From contig JASDDO010000019.1 of assembly GCA_030015575.1 (NCBI GenBank), positions 514,076,986 through 514,140,985 on the forward strand: a stretch of 64,000 nucleotides of DNA, read 5' to 3'. Source of the stretch: Agapanthus africanus (lineage: Eukaryota; Streptophyta; Magnoliopsida; Asparagales; Amaryllidaceae). Under the pieces are notes generated by a model, which saw only the letters and a program-made list of their open reading frames with translations, was not told the DNA's origin and made no database searches. Both the position numbers and the translations under genes were made by a program. Positions 1 to 9,600 of the stretch are shown here, piece by piece (positions within the stretch are counted from its first letter, which is position 1; each line of letters opens with the position of its first letter).

Positions 1-1136
1 TATTATTTAGGCGTTGCTTATGTTTTACAGACGCGCTAGCCCAGCCCCCGCTCTGTCGTTAGTTAAGTAACCTAACGGGTAATGATGGGGCCCAGTGGCG
101 AATGCGAATGGCATAAGCGTACGTCATATTTTGGTTGTTTTCTGCAATGGTAGGATTAATTGATGGGACGCATTAAAAGAACTAATGCAAAAATATCACG
201 CATTAAAAGAACTAATGCAAGATAATAAACCAAGTTAAAGTCGTTGGAACACTTTCGAAAAACCACTCGGTTCTTTTCAAAACAAACTTTTAAAATACGG
301 AGTTTGAGCCGCTCCATTTAAAAGCTATCTCGTTCCATCGACTAAATCAAGTTCACTACGTTCACGGTTTTGCCAAAACCATCCGTAGCCCTCCATCATT
401 TCAGTTAAATATTCGGTAGTATTCAAGCTATGTATTTTGACCTCACGCCAAGGCATAGTGATTGGTTGCTGCCGGATATTTATCTGTTGCATAGATAGAA
501 TGCGTTGGTTTGAGACAGTCGTACTGCCATTTTGGCCTACGTCAAGGGTATGTACGGGTGGGTTCAAATTAACCTGGATAATGATGGGACGAACTTGACA
601 TGTGACTTATGACATTTTGACCTCACGCCAAGGTCATAAGAGCATGGGGCAAAAATCCACATCGGGAGTTTCATAAGTACTGAAACTTGCTAGATTTGCA
701 TACCATTTGGAGTGATGATTCTGGTAGGATTCCTTCAGTTTCGTCACGCAATGATATTTGGATCCCGATCCTACTGTGAGTATATGCTACTCCTCGGGAA
801 ATTTCTCACTTAACGATCAATGCTATAAACCTAGTAGGTGCCTAGAAAGGTGTTAGCGGGGTTACGCCCCCAGGGAAAAGAGGTTCTTTAATTAAGGAAC
901 TTCGCGAAAGCGTTGGAAAACCTCCCTCGAAGTACCGACACTGGCCTGGCTGAACGGTTAAGCAAGTATTGTACGGTGGGATTGATCCTGACTAATTCTT
1001 CCTTTATGGTTTGAGGAGGGATTCGAGAAACAGTGGGAGCCATCCTGTTTAGACAAACTAAAAACCACTCTAAACTTGCAAGAGCATCATGCTGAGTGTT
1101 TCTTCTTCTCTCTCCTAATTGCAGCGACCAATCAAC
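1..1136 (+). other. Copia-A untranslated leader (distal part)
   Basis: No coding sequence is seen. It is homologous in reverse complement to the leaders of Copia-B (about 18690-19960) and Copia-C (about 33800-35070), for example over the stretch that includes CCGACACTGGCCTGGCTG near 936. Short internal duplications are visible: a ~22-bp unit beginning CGCATTAAAAGAAC occurs twice (about 168-221), and a unit beginning TTTTGACCTCACGCCAAGG occurs near 436 and 614. It ends in a pyrimidine-rich tract just before gag. Confidence 0.8.
1100..1124 (+). promoter_or_regulatory. Putative 3' splice acceptor before gag
   Basis: A pyrimidine-rich run is followed by a branch-like CTAAT and then GCAG ending at 1124, 12 nt before the gag ATG. 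Copia-B (AG at 18682-18683, minus strand) and Copia-C (33797-33798) keep a pyrimidine tract ending in CCAG at the same place although their gag is lost. Splicing has been reported for the related barley BARE element. Use here is an inference. Confidence 0.4.
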
Positions 1137-4100
1137 ATGACTGGACTTAAGTTACTCCTAGATAAAAACAAACTGACAGGGCCAAACTACAAAGATTGGC
1201 TCAGGAATGTCAAGATAGCAATCACTTATGACAAGCTGGGGTATCTTCTTACCACCAAAGCTCCCCCTGTCCCTGGTCCAACTTCCAGCGTCGCGGATAA
1301 GGAAATCCGCAAGACTTGGGAAATTGATAGCGCGAAGGCCAAATGCCTCCTGCTTGCCTCGATGGACAATGAACATCAGAGGAGGCATGAGAATATGGAC
1401 ATGGAGTCCATATTGCTTCATACAAAAGAACTGTATGGAGAGCAATCTCGTATCGCAAGATACGAAGCGTCGAAAAAGTTATTTTCGACAAGAATGGCCG
1501 TCGGATCATCAGTAGCCGAGCACGTGCTAAAGATGATCGGCTACATTGAGGAGCTCGCTGACCTAGGGATCACATTGGAGAGTGAGCTATATACGGATAT
1601 AGTTCTCCAGTCCCTTCCTTCCACTTACGCCCAGTTTATACTGAACTTCAACTTACAAGAAAAAGAGGTTGAACTTTCAGAGCTCCTCAACATGCTGAGG
1701 AGCGCAGAGGGCACCCTACAGAAAGGTAGGGAAACATCCACTTTGTTTGTAGGAGGATCATCTTCTTCTAGGTCCAAGGCGAAAGCCAAGGGAAAGAAGA
1801 AGAAGGCCCCCGCCAAACCAAGGGGCGGTGTTAGTAAAGTGGATACGAAGGGAAAAGGTAAAGCAACAAAGATAGCGGGGAAGCTTGTGGATAAGGAAGA
1901 ATGCTTCTATTGTCATAAGAAAGGACACTGGAAGAATGATTGCAGGGCCTGGAAGGCCAGAACACAGGAATTGAAGCAGGTTGCAGCTTCAGCTTCAGGT
2001 GTGTATGTTATTGAAAACTGTCTTTCAATAAACTCTACTTCCTGGGTATTGGATACCGGATCAGGATCTCATATCTGTAATTCTTTGCAGGCGTTGAGAA
2101 ACCGTAGGGTTTTGAAGGCAGGTGACATGACCCTCAGAGTTGCGAACGGAGCTAGCATGGATGCTAAAGCCGTGGGGGACTATCACCTGGGAATGTCAGA
2201 TGGACATGTTTTGGTTTTGCGTAATTGCTTTTTTGTACCCAACGCAACTTGTAATATCATTTCTGTATCTTTAGTTTCTAAAGAAGGTTATGAATTTGCG
2301 TTTGTAAGTAATGTTGTAAACATTCACCTTAATCAAGTTTTGATTGGGTCAGGTACATTGAGTAATGGTATATACGTGTTAAACCAACCACAGATTTTCA
2401 ACGTCCAGAATACACACAAAAGAAAGTCTCCAGAAATAAATCAGACTTTCTTATGGCATTGTAGATTGGGTCACATCAATGAGAGAAGGTTGACTAAGTT
2501 ACATACAGAAGGATATTTGAATGCGTTCAAATATCAATCGTATGCCACTTGTCAATCTTGTCTCAAAGGAAAGATGACAAAGACTCCGTTTACTGGACAA
2601 GGAGTAAGAGCGAGCGAGCTCTTGGGACTCGTACACAGTGACGTGTGCGGTCCAATGTCTACACATGCCCGAAGCGGACATTCTTACTTCATTACTTTTA
2701 CGGATGACTTCTCAAGGGACGGTTATGTCTTCTTAATGAAACATAAGTCCGAGGCCTTTGGAAAATTCCAGGAGTATAAGAATGAAGTAGAGAAACAGAC
2801 CGGCAAAAGTATTAAGATTCTAAGATCGGATCGAGGTGGAGAATACTTAAGTGCCGAGTTCCTGGACTATTTAAAAGAGAACGGAATTCTCTCTCAGCTT
2901 ACTCCTCCATACACCCCGCAACATAACGGTGTATCGGAGAGACGGAACCGCACCCTATTGGATATGGTGCGGTCCATGATGAGTAACGCTGAGTTACCGC
3001 GATCATTCTGGGGGTATGCGCTAGAATCAGCTGCATACCTTTTGAACCGAGTTCCGACTAAGACTGTGCCTACCACCCCATATGAAATGTGGAGTGGGAA
3101 GAAACCCTATCTTCAATATCTGAAGATCTGGGGATGTCCAGCTTTTGTCAAAAAGCAGCATGCGGACAAACTCGAGGCACGCTCAGTACTGTGCAAGTTT
3201 GTGGGATACCCAAAGAACACCAGGGGGTATCTTTTCTACTACGCAGAGGAACAAAACGTCCTTGTTTCTCGTAATGCCCACTTCCTAGAACACCAGTTCT
3301 TGGAAAAGGAAAATAGTGGGAGCGCAGTGGAACTGGAAGAAATTCCAGAACCACAGACTATTACTGAAAGGTTAGTGGAACCAGAGGGTTCAACAGAACA
3401 GGACATTCCTACGCCGCTCCGCAGGAGTAGTAGGCAGTCTCATCCGCCCGAGAGATACTGCGGTTTTCTCATAGACGGGGATAGAGAGGATTGCATCATA
3501 GATTATGATGAGCCTACTAGCTTCCAGCAGGCCGTTCAGAGCGTTGACTCAGTGAAATGGCTGGATGCAATGCGGACCGAAATGGAGTCCATGTACACCA
3601 ACAAGGTATGGACGTTGGACATTGCTCCAGACGGGGTAAAACCCGTAGGATGCAAGTGGATCTTCAAAAGGAAGATTGGTGTAGATGGACAGGTTGAGAC
3701 CTATAAAGCTAGGCTGGTAGCAAAGGGTTTTCGTCAAAGACCTGGCTTGGACTATGACGAAACCTTTTCTCCAGTAGCCATGCTGAAATCCATTCGGATC
3801 CTTCTTGCCATTGCTGCCTTCCACGATTATGAGATCTGGCAAATGGACGTAAAGACAGCTTTTCTAAATGGAAATTTAGAGGAGTGTGTCTATATGGACC
3901 AGCCGGAGGGTTTCATTCAGAGTGGGAGCAGCGGAAAGGTGTGCAAGTTGCTTAAGTCCATCTATGGACTAAAGCAGGCGTCGCGGAGTTGGAACATCTG
4001 CTTTGATGAGACGGTCAAGGAATTTGGCTTTATCAAAAATCCAGATGAACCATGCATCTATAGTAGATTTGTAGCGAGAACTGTAGTATTCCTCGTTTTG

Positions 4101-5087
4101 TACGTGGATGACATTCTCTTAATAGGAAATGACATTCCTATGCTACAATCTGTCAAGGGGTTCTTGTCACACAGGTTCTCCATGAAAGATCTGGGTGATG
4201 CCTCATACATTCTGGGTATCCGGATCTACCGTGACAGATCCAAGAGGATATTAGGACTTTCACAGTCCAGGTACATCGACACCATACTGAAGAGGTTCAG
4301 TATGGAAGATTCCAAGCGCGGTAACCTACCGGCTTGTCACGGGATCACCCTCTCTAAAGAGATGTCTCCCAAGACTGATTTGGAGAGGGATCGCATGTCT
4401 ATTATACCCTACGCTTCTGCGGTAGGCTCTATAATGTATGCGATGTTGTGTACCAGACCGGATGTAGCTTATGCACTGAGTGTGGTAAGCCGGTATCAGT
4501 CTAACCCTGGGGAGAAACACTGGATAGCGGTAAAGAACATTCTCAAGTACCTGAGAAGGACTAAGGAGATGTTCTTGGTGTATGGCGGAAAAGACCTCCA
4601 GATCGAGGCCTTTGCTGACTCCAGCTTCCAGAGTGACAAGGATGATTCCAAGTCCATGTCGGGTTTTGTCTTTACCCTCAATGGAGGGGCGGTGTGTTGG
4701 AAGAGTTCCAAACAGGAAACCGTTGCAGACTCGACGATGGAAGCGGAATACATCGCTGCATCTGATGCCGCAAAAGAAGCTGTCTGGATGAGGAAGTTCT
4801 TCAAAGAACTTCAGGTGGTTCCGTCCATTGTTGATCCAACACCTCTGTATTGCGACAACAACGGGGCTATAGCTTTAGCGAAGGAACCAAGGTCCCATCA
4901 GAAATCCAGGCACATCTTGAGGCGGTATCACCTGATCAGGGAGATCGTGGATCGCCAGGAGATCGAGGTTTGGAGAGTCGCTTCAGAAGACAACACTGCA
5001 GATCCATTCACCAAGGCCTTGCCCCAGACTCAGTTCGAGCGGCTGATCGAGATGATAGGTCTTCGATACGCCAGTACATGGCCTTAG
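1137..5087 (+). CDS. Ty1-copia gag-pol polyprotein, intact (1316 aa)
   Basis: A single uninterrupted frame encodes gag and all pol enzymes, which a virus-like particle needs for reverse transcription and integration. I start at the ATG at 1137 (MTGLKLLL); a longer reading from 1119 would need a TTG start, which is not expected in a plant. In order: the gag domain (LTGPNYKDWL near residue 20); a CX2CX4HX4C zinc knuckle at about 256-269; aspartic protease DTGS at 306-309; an HHCC zinc finger; an integrase core with D502, D565 and E601, the last two 35 residues apart; RT with YVDD at 989-992; and RNase H ending in ADPFTKALP. All catalytic residues I can identify are present and length is normal for the family. 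It is the only intact polyprotein in the window, so the element may be competent. Expression is unknown. Confidence 0.96.
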   Translation: MTGLKLLLDKNKLTGPNYKDWLRNVKIAITYDKLGYLLTTKAPPVPGPTSSVADKEIRKTWEIDSAKAKCLLLASMDNEHQRRHENMDMESILLHTKELYGEQSRIARYEASKKLFSTRMAVGSSVAEHVLKMIGYIEELADLGITLESELYTDIVLQSLPSTYAQFILNFNLQEKEVELSELLNMLRSAEGTLQKGRETSTLFVGGSSSSRSKAKAKGKKKKAPAKPRGGVSKVDTKGKGKATKIAGKLVDKEECFYCHKKGHWKNDCRAWKARTQELKQVAASASGVYVIENCLSINSTSWVLDTGSGSHICNSLQALRNRRVLKAGDMTLRVANGASMDAKAVGDYHLGMSDGHVLVLRNCFFVPNATCNIISVSLVSKEGYEFAFVSNVVNIHLNQVLIGSGTLSNGIYVLNQPQIFNVQNTHKRKSPEINQTFLWHCRLGHINERRLTKLHTEGYLNAFKYQSYATCQSCLKGKMTKTPFTGQGVRASELLGLVHSDVCGPMSTHARSGHSYFITFTDDFSRDGYVFLMKHKSEAFGKFQEYKNEVEKQTGKSIKILRSDRGGEYLSAEFLDYLKENGILSQLTPPYTPQHNGVSERRNRTLLDMVRSMMSNAELPRSFWGYALESAAYLLNRVPTKTVPTTPYEMWSGKKPYLQYLKIWGCPAFVKKQHADKLEARSVLCKFVGYPKNTRGYLFYYAEEQNVLVSRNAHFLEHQFLEKENSGSAVELEEIPEPQTITERLVEPEGSTEQDIPTPLRRSSRQSHPPERYCGFLIDGDREDCIIDYDEPTSFQQAVQSVDSVKWLDAMRTEMESMYTNKVWTLDIAPDGVKPVGCKWIFKRKIGVDGQVETYKARLVAKGFRQRPGLDYDETFSPVAMLKSIRILLAIAAFHDYEIWQMDVKTAFLNGNLEECVYMDQPEGFIQSGSSGKVCKLLKSIYGLKQASRSWNICFDETVKEFGFIKNPDEPCIYSRFVARTVVFLVLYVDDILLIGNDIPMLQSVKGFLSHRFSMKDLGDASYILGIRIYRDRSKRILGLSQSRYIDTILKRFSMEDSKRGNLPACHGITLSKEMSPKTDLERDRMSIIPYASAVGSIMYAMLCTRPDVAYALSVVSRYQSNPGEKHWIAVKNILKYLRRTKEMFLVYGGKDLQIEAFADSSFQSDKDDSKSMSGFVFTLNGGAVCWKSSKQETVADSTMEAEYIAASDAAKEAVWMRKFFKELQVVPSIVDPTPLYCDNNGAIALAKEPRSHQKSRHILRRYHLIREIVDRQEIEVWRVASEDNTADPFTKALPQTQFERLIEMIGLRYASTWP

Positions 5088-5090
5088 TGC

Positions 5091-5101
5091 AAGTGGGAGA
5101 T
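5091..5101 (+). other. Copia-A polypurine tract
   Basis: AAGTGGGAGAT lies between the gag-pol stop and the TGTTAG start of the 3' LTR, the position of the plus-strand primer. Copia-C has the same sequence reversed at 31001-31015. Confidence 0.85.
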
Positions 5102-7279
5102 TGTTAGTGTATATGCCCTAGAGGCCATTACTGTATCATACTAGTTTGTATATTACTTAATGGATGCTTGTGATATTCACCTTGTATATACAATCTTGCT
5201 CAAAATAGTAGTATGCTACTTGGTTTGTTTCTACTTCAATGTGTACATGTGTTTATTTTTGTATATCGCCTATACACATTAGTAGAGCCCTTAGGATCTT
5301 TGCTTGATTACCAGCGATGTGATGGCCGTCACACTAGTGGGGCTGGGTAATCTATAAGCACATCCTTATGCAGGTCCCTGGTCGCAGGACTATCGAGACA
5401 GGGCATCGATACTCCGGAGTAGACCAGCGCATGCGCTTCTCATCCCAGTGTGGGAGACGGTCTGTCCCACAGCCGTCAGTACGTCGTACTTGAGATAGTA
5501 TGCGGGTGCTCGTTAGGTTACGGGTACACTGGACAGGACTCGTCGGGAACTGACTAGTTGGTATTATACCTATCGTCAGTTATCAGTTCCCAGGTGACAT
5601 GAGTACAGCTTAGTCCGCTGACTTGACACTGTCACTCCGCCTCGAGTGTGTTCCCACTGTACTTTGATCACTACCCTACCACGGCTCAAAGGAGTCGTGC
5701 AAACAGGTAGTGGTTGGGTGCAGTCCCGAAGCACTTGGAGGCAGTAACGGTTAGACAGGATTTGTCTCTCCCGGTATTGGGGGTTGACATCGCGCTGTGT
5801 CTAGGAGAGCCATTACACGAGTAGTCCCTGGCCAGGGCAAACGAGATATACTGGTAGGTTTCCAGTGTTATCTCACGGTGTTTTGGGCTTCGCTCCGGCA
5901 CGACTTGTACCGCTATTGGGGGACTGACGTTTACCGCCCCCTAGGCCCGCCATGCGATGTATCAGACGAACAGACCGGACTGTACGGAGAATGTCACACT
6001 CAGGCTCAGTAGGAGTTCAGATGGGTTTCGCCTCGTCGGTCTTCTTGTCGGCATTACCTGGGGACCGTTACGCACAGCTAGTGCTGCTTGCGGTCTGTGG
6101 TTAAACCCACTGCCAGCGTAGTGTCGAGTCTTTAGAGTCCCACACAGAAAGCTTTTCGCCTTTAGGCAAAAGAGTAGAGGTCGCATGGTATTGCGACAGG
6201 TCGCATGGTTTTGCGACAGGGTTCGGTCACATCCGTGCACTTGTGCACGTACAGTGTCCGGACAGTTTACACTAGCGGGCTTTGGTTTAAGCCAGATCCT
6301 AGTGTATCTTATGGGATTGGATTTATCCAGTTTGCATTCGTGTTCCTCGGAACGCGGATGCGGGTGTGTATGCACAGTTGACAGGGAGGCACAGACAGCG
6401 GATTCTCATTAGGGTTGTTGACAGTTGACCGTTGACTTTTTGACTTTTTGCTCAACCCTAATGAGAATATGATATGCGATTAACTATTATATTAATTAAG
6501 TATTATGGTGACTTGGTTTTTGACTTTTGTTGACTTTGTTGACTTGTTGACTTCTGTTGACTTGTTGACTTTGTTGACCGGTTGACTAGGCTTGACTAGT
6601 TGACCATCATGATAACCATGGTTATCATTTCATGCCAAAGACTTTTACTTGCTTGTTCATTTGAGTAAAATGAGTGCATGACATGATAAGGTTATGGTTG
6701 CTTCAACCATCACATAAGACTTTTATTGATATGATGAGTTATGATTACATTGGATTATGAGAGGGTGAGAGACAAAAAGAGAGCCTCATTCTTTCTTGCT
6801 CATTCTCTCTCTTGTTCTTGATCTCTCCTCTTGCTCTCACCCTCAACCTCTTGCTCCCTCTCTTGATCTATGGTTCTCTTGTCTCATGAGTTGAGAATCA
6901 AGAACCATAGATAAAATCCCATTCTAAATCTTCTCTACTCATTCTAGTTCACTAGGTTTAGCAAACCAAGTGAACTAGTTTCTTCAAAGAACGAAGAAGG
7001 AGCTAAAGGTTAGAGCTTTCAGGTGGATCTATCTTCGGCATACGGAGACGACGAGAAGGAGCCATCGGACCACCATCGGAGCTCGGAGACGAAGGAGTTC
7101 AAGTTTAGGTATAACCATCTCCATCCGAGTAGCTAACTCTCTTTAGCTAAGTATGCTAGTTTTAGTTTAGTCAAAGATTCCGACTTTGCTTAGTCCATGT
7201 TGCCCCTTGCGCTAATAATTTGTTTTTTATACCGTTTCCGCCTCCCCGTAAGAACCGGGGGTCGCAACGTGGACTTACA
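5102..7279 (+). repeat. Copia-A 3' LTR (2178 bp)
   Basis: It begins TGTTAGTGTATATG and ends GGACTTACA (TG...CA). The first ~700 bp are recognisably related to the Copia-B and Copia-C LTRs, including the blocks CCCTAGAGGCCATTACTGTA and TCTCTCCCGGTATTGGGGG. It also contains a dense TTGAC array and a CT-rich stretch (about 6790-6870). A GT preceded by TTTAG at 7109 may be a splice donor. No coding region is seen; short open frames here are chance. Confidence 0.92.
6418..6605 (+). promoter_or_regulatory. TTGAC (W-box core) array in the Copia-A LTR
   Basis: Fourteen TTGAC pentamers occur in 187 bp, all on the element's sense strand, and a fifteenth lies at 6378. Thirteen fit TTGACY, the WRKY-binding W-box. 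Between 6530 and 6605 they repeat every 8-10 bp like a microsatellite. The corresponding LTR region of Copia-C has only isolated copies. Binding is inferred from the motif alone. Confidence 0.6.
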
Positions 7280-9559
7280 CCCAGATCCTCCAAATAGCTC
7301 AGGCGCCGGCATCTTCATCGGCCCTCAAATCCTGTAAATCTCTGAGAATCCCGAGTGCCCAACATCGGCACCCAAATATCATAAATACTCGTGTCCAGCA
7401 TCGACACACAAATCCTCATTCATCGGGCCCCGTCAGTCCGGGTCAGCCCACGGGCTCCGTCTGCGGTATCGGCCCTTGGCCTCGGCAGTACGGATCACCC
7501 CACATCCATCTATCGACTCTGATCAGTATCCTCCGGATAACTGTCAGGTCCAACCAATCACCGGTAGGTAGTAGTCCCTCTGCCCGGCTCACCGTCTACT
7601 ACACAGCGAAACCGTTCTCGCCCCGGGGTACCATACCGGGTCCACCATGTACCCGTAATCGGCCTCAACCAGCTCCTCGATTCGGGTTCACATATATCAC
7701 TTTAGCACCGAGGAAACACATGGTGGACGCACCGAAATATCATATCAAGGGAACCGGGTTTTTAAATGATTACATATTTGAAATAGCCACGGTTCCCAAA
7801 TCCAGAAATCACATGTAATCCAAATCAATATGCAAGTCAATGATCCGATATGATATGTGCATCAAATATGAATATCATGTCAAGTCACATATAGATGAGC
7901 TACAATATAATGATCCGATGTAAATTCTACAGTGTGAGTGTCATGGCAATTACTAACGGTGTGTGTGTAACATGCAGGATAGTGCTCGTGCAACATGGAC
8001 CGTTAGTAATGGTGCGGTGTTCTATCAATTCTAGTTTATAACCATATAGCAGGGAATGCAGTATGCACTAAATAGTAGCCATGAACAGTCAATGTATGTG
8101 AATATAGCTATATGGTCCTATCAGCCCTGACGTAGAACGCCATGCGGGCGATATCCCCGTAGATGTTAAATCTACTCACCGTAATCTCTCGCTAGGTATA
8201 GCCAACAACTTGTTTCCCCTTCTGCGCGGCGTCCGCCGTACTCGCTTGCGAACCTAGAATTTCACAATACATCATACATAAGCTTGAAGTCACACAAACA
8301 CGACATTAAGGCCGAACTAGTAACTCGTGTCGTGAACCAAGCGCGCGTGTGCGCGATACGCTAAAACGTGTGATTACGCGCCTGAAGCCACTCCGACGCG
8401 TCGCGATACGCAGAAACCCAAAACCCATACACACGTATCACGCGTGTCGCGAAGATTTAAAAATACGGAAAAATAGGTAATCACCTCCAGATTTTGATAC
8501 AGAAAAGATATTGTAAAACTATATATACCAAAATAACTCACATAGCAGCAGACACCATCACCCCAAACCCCAACCCAAAACACCCCCATCTGGCTGCAAA
8601 TTGCGGCCAGAATGCTTATTTCGGCGGCCTAGGTAGGGAATTGGGCTCCCAGGTTTTGTGTGTGCACTCTATACCCCCCATACATGCTACAGTAACATCT
8701 AGTTTCACTCTGAAATATCTCGGGTAGCAGCAGATCCTACAGGGCCTTATTTCTAGTTAAAATCCATACTTTTGCACTAAAATCAAACTTTAGGGTATTT
8801 TTGTGCAAACTGAAACAAACCTAGCCTAAAATAGTTCTAATAACACCTAATAGAGCTAACACAACTAACAAAACCCTAATCTAACATGTGAATCAAAAAT
8901 ATCCTTTAATATCACCAAAAATGCACAAAAATGAGATTTTTACTAAAGAATACTACAAGTTTAAGGAAGAGGGGCGCTAATATGAGTTAATACCTTCTAA
9001 GAACCTTGTAAAACACCAAAAGTTTCAGCTTCTCCTTTAAGTATGCAGATTTGCCTCCAAACACCTCAAAAACTCATTTTTCCTAAGGTTTTGTGAAAGA
9101 AATGTGTTGTTTTCGTGTAAGATTTTGAATAGAGATCAAAGGGACATGAAGAGGAGAAGAAAAGATGAAGAAGAGATGGGTTTTCTGCTGGAATTCCTGC
9201 AGGAAATTCTGAAGTGGGGAAAAGAGAGAGAGGAGAGAAGAAAATGGGGTCAAAAAAGTCAACCTTTCACCTAACCACCATGCTTCATTGTTTATTAGGA
9301 TTTGAAATTATAAAAAGGGTTATGATATGAATAAAATGGTGGGGAAAAAGTTAGCAACCATGAAACACAATAATGGTTAACACTTTAACCTAGGTCAAGG
9401 AAAATTATGCTAAGTGTGCATGTGTGCACTAACACAAGAAAATTCCCAAAATGCTAACACTACTAAATATAACTAATAATCCTATAAACACATATATAAA
9501 AACACGTACGATCACTAATTATCACGAAAGACATTCTAACAGAAATTCAAAGTGTTACA
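7280..9559 (-). repeat. Gypsy-A 3' LTR, portion right of the Copia-A insertion
   Basis: Collinear with 15327-17605 of the 5' LTR to within one base of length. The first ~770 bp (on the plus strand) lie beyond Copia-A, outside the window. It contains the conserved stem-loop at 7949-8010 and the GTGAGT motif (minus strand, 8174-8179). No gene is seen. Confidence 0.93.
7949..8010 (-). other. Conserved LTR stem-loop (Gypsy-A, 3' LTR copy)
   Basis: ATTACTAACGGT at 7949-7960 is the exact reverse complement of ACCGTTAGTAAT at 7999-8010, a 12-bp stem with a 38-nt loop. The same structure with a different stem sequence is found in Gypsy-D and LARD-E. Confidence 0.75.
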
Positions 9560-9594
9560 ATTTACCCCCTTAAAGAAATTCGGTCCCCGAATTT
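9560..9594 (-). other. Gypsy-A polypurine tract with adjacent hairpin
   Basis: On the minus strand, a purine run containing AAGGGGGTAAAT directly precedes the 3' LTR. Beside it AAATTCGG (9576-9583) and CCGAATTT (9587-9594) form an 8-bp stem with a 3-nt loop. Hairpin and tract are conserved in Gypsy-D and LARD-E. Confidence 0.75.
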
Positions 9595-9600
9595 AAAAAT

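Larger units (their letters stand above)
1..7279 (+). mobile_element. Copia-A: Ty1-copia LTR retrotransposon, 5' LTR outside the window
   Basis: The visible part holds the end of a long leader, an intact gag-pol frame, a polypurine tract and a complete 3' LTR. The domain order protease, integrase, RT, RNase H defines Ty1-copia. The right end is placed at 7279 because the sequence after it continues collinearly with the Gypsy-A 5' LTR from 15327 onward. The element therefore sits inside the Gypsy-A 3' LTR and is younger than Gypsy-A. Leader and LTR terminus resemble Copia-B and Copia-C, so it is a candidate autonomous partner for them. The large LTR and long leader suggest the Angela/Tork side of copia, but the clade is not certain. 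Confidence 0.95.

Noticed and set aside
1119..1136. A six-residue N-terminal extension of the Copia-A polyprotein starting at TTG
   Set aside because: Plant mRNAs start at ATG; the first in-frame ATG is at 1137, and the extension overlaps the putative splice acceptor.
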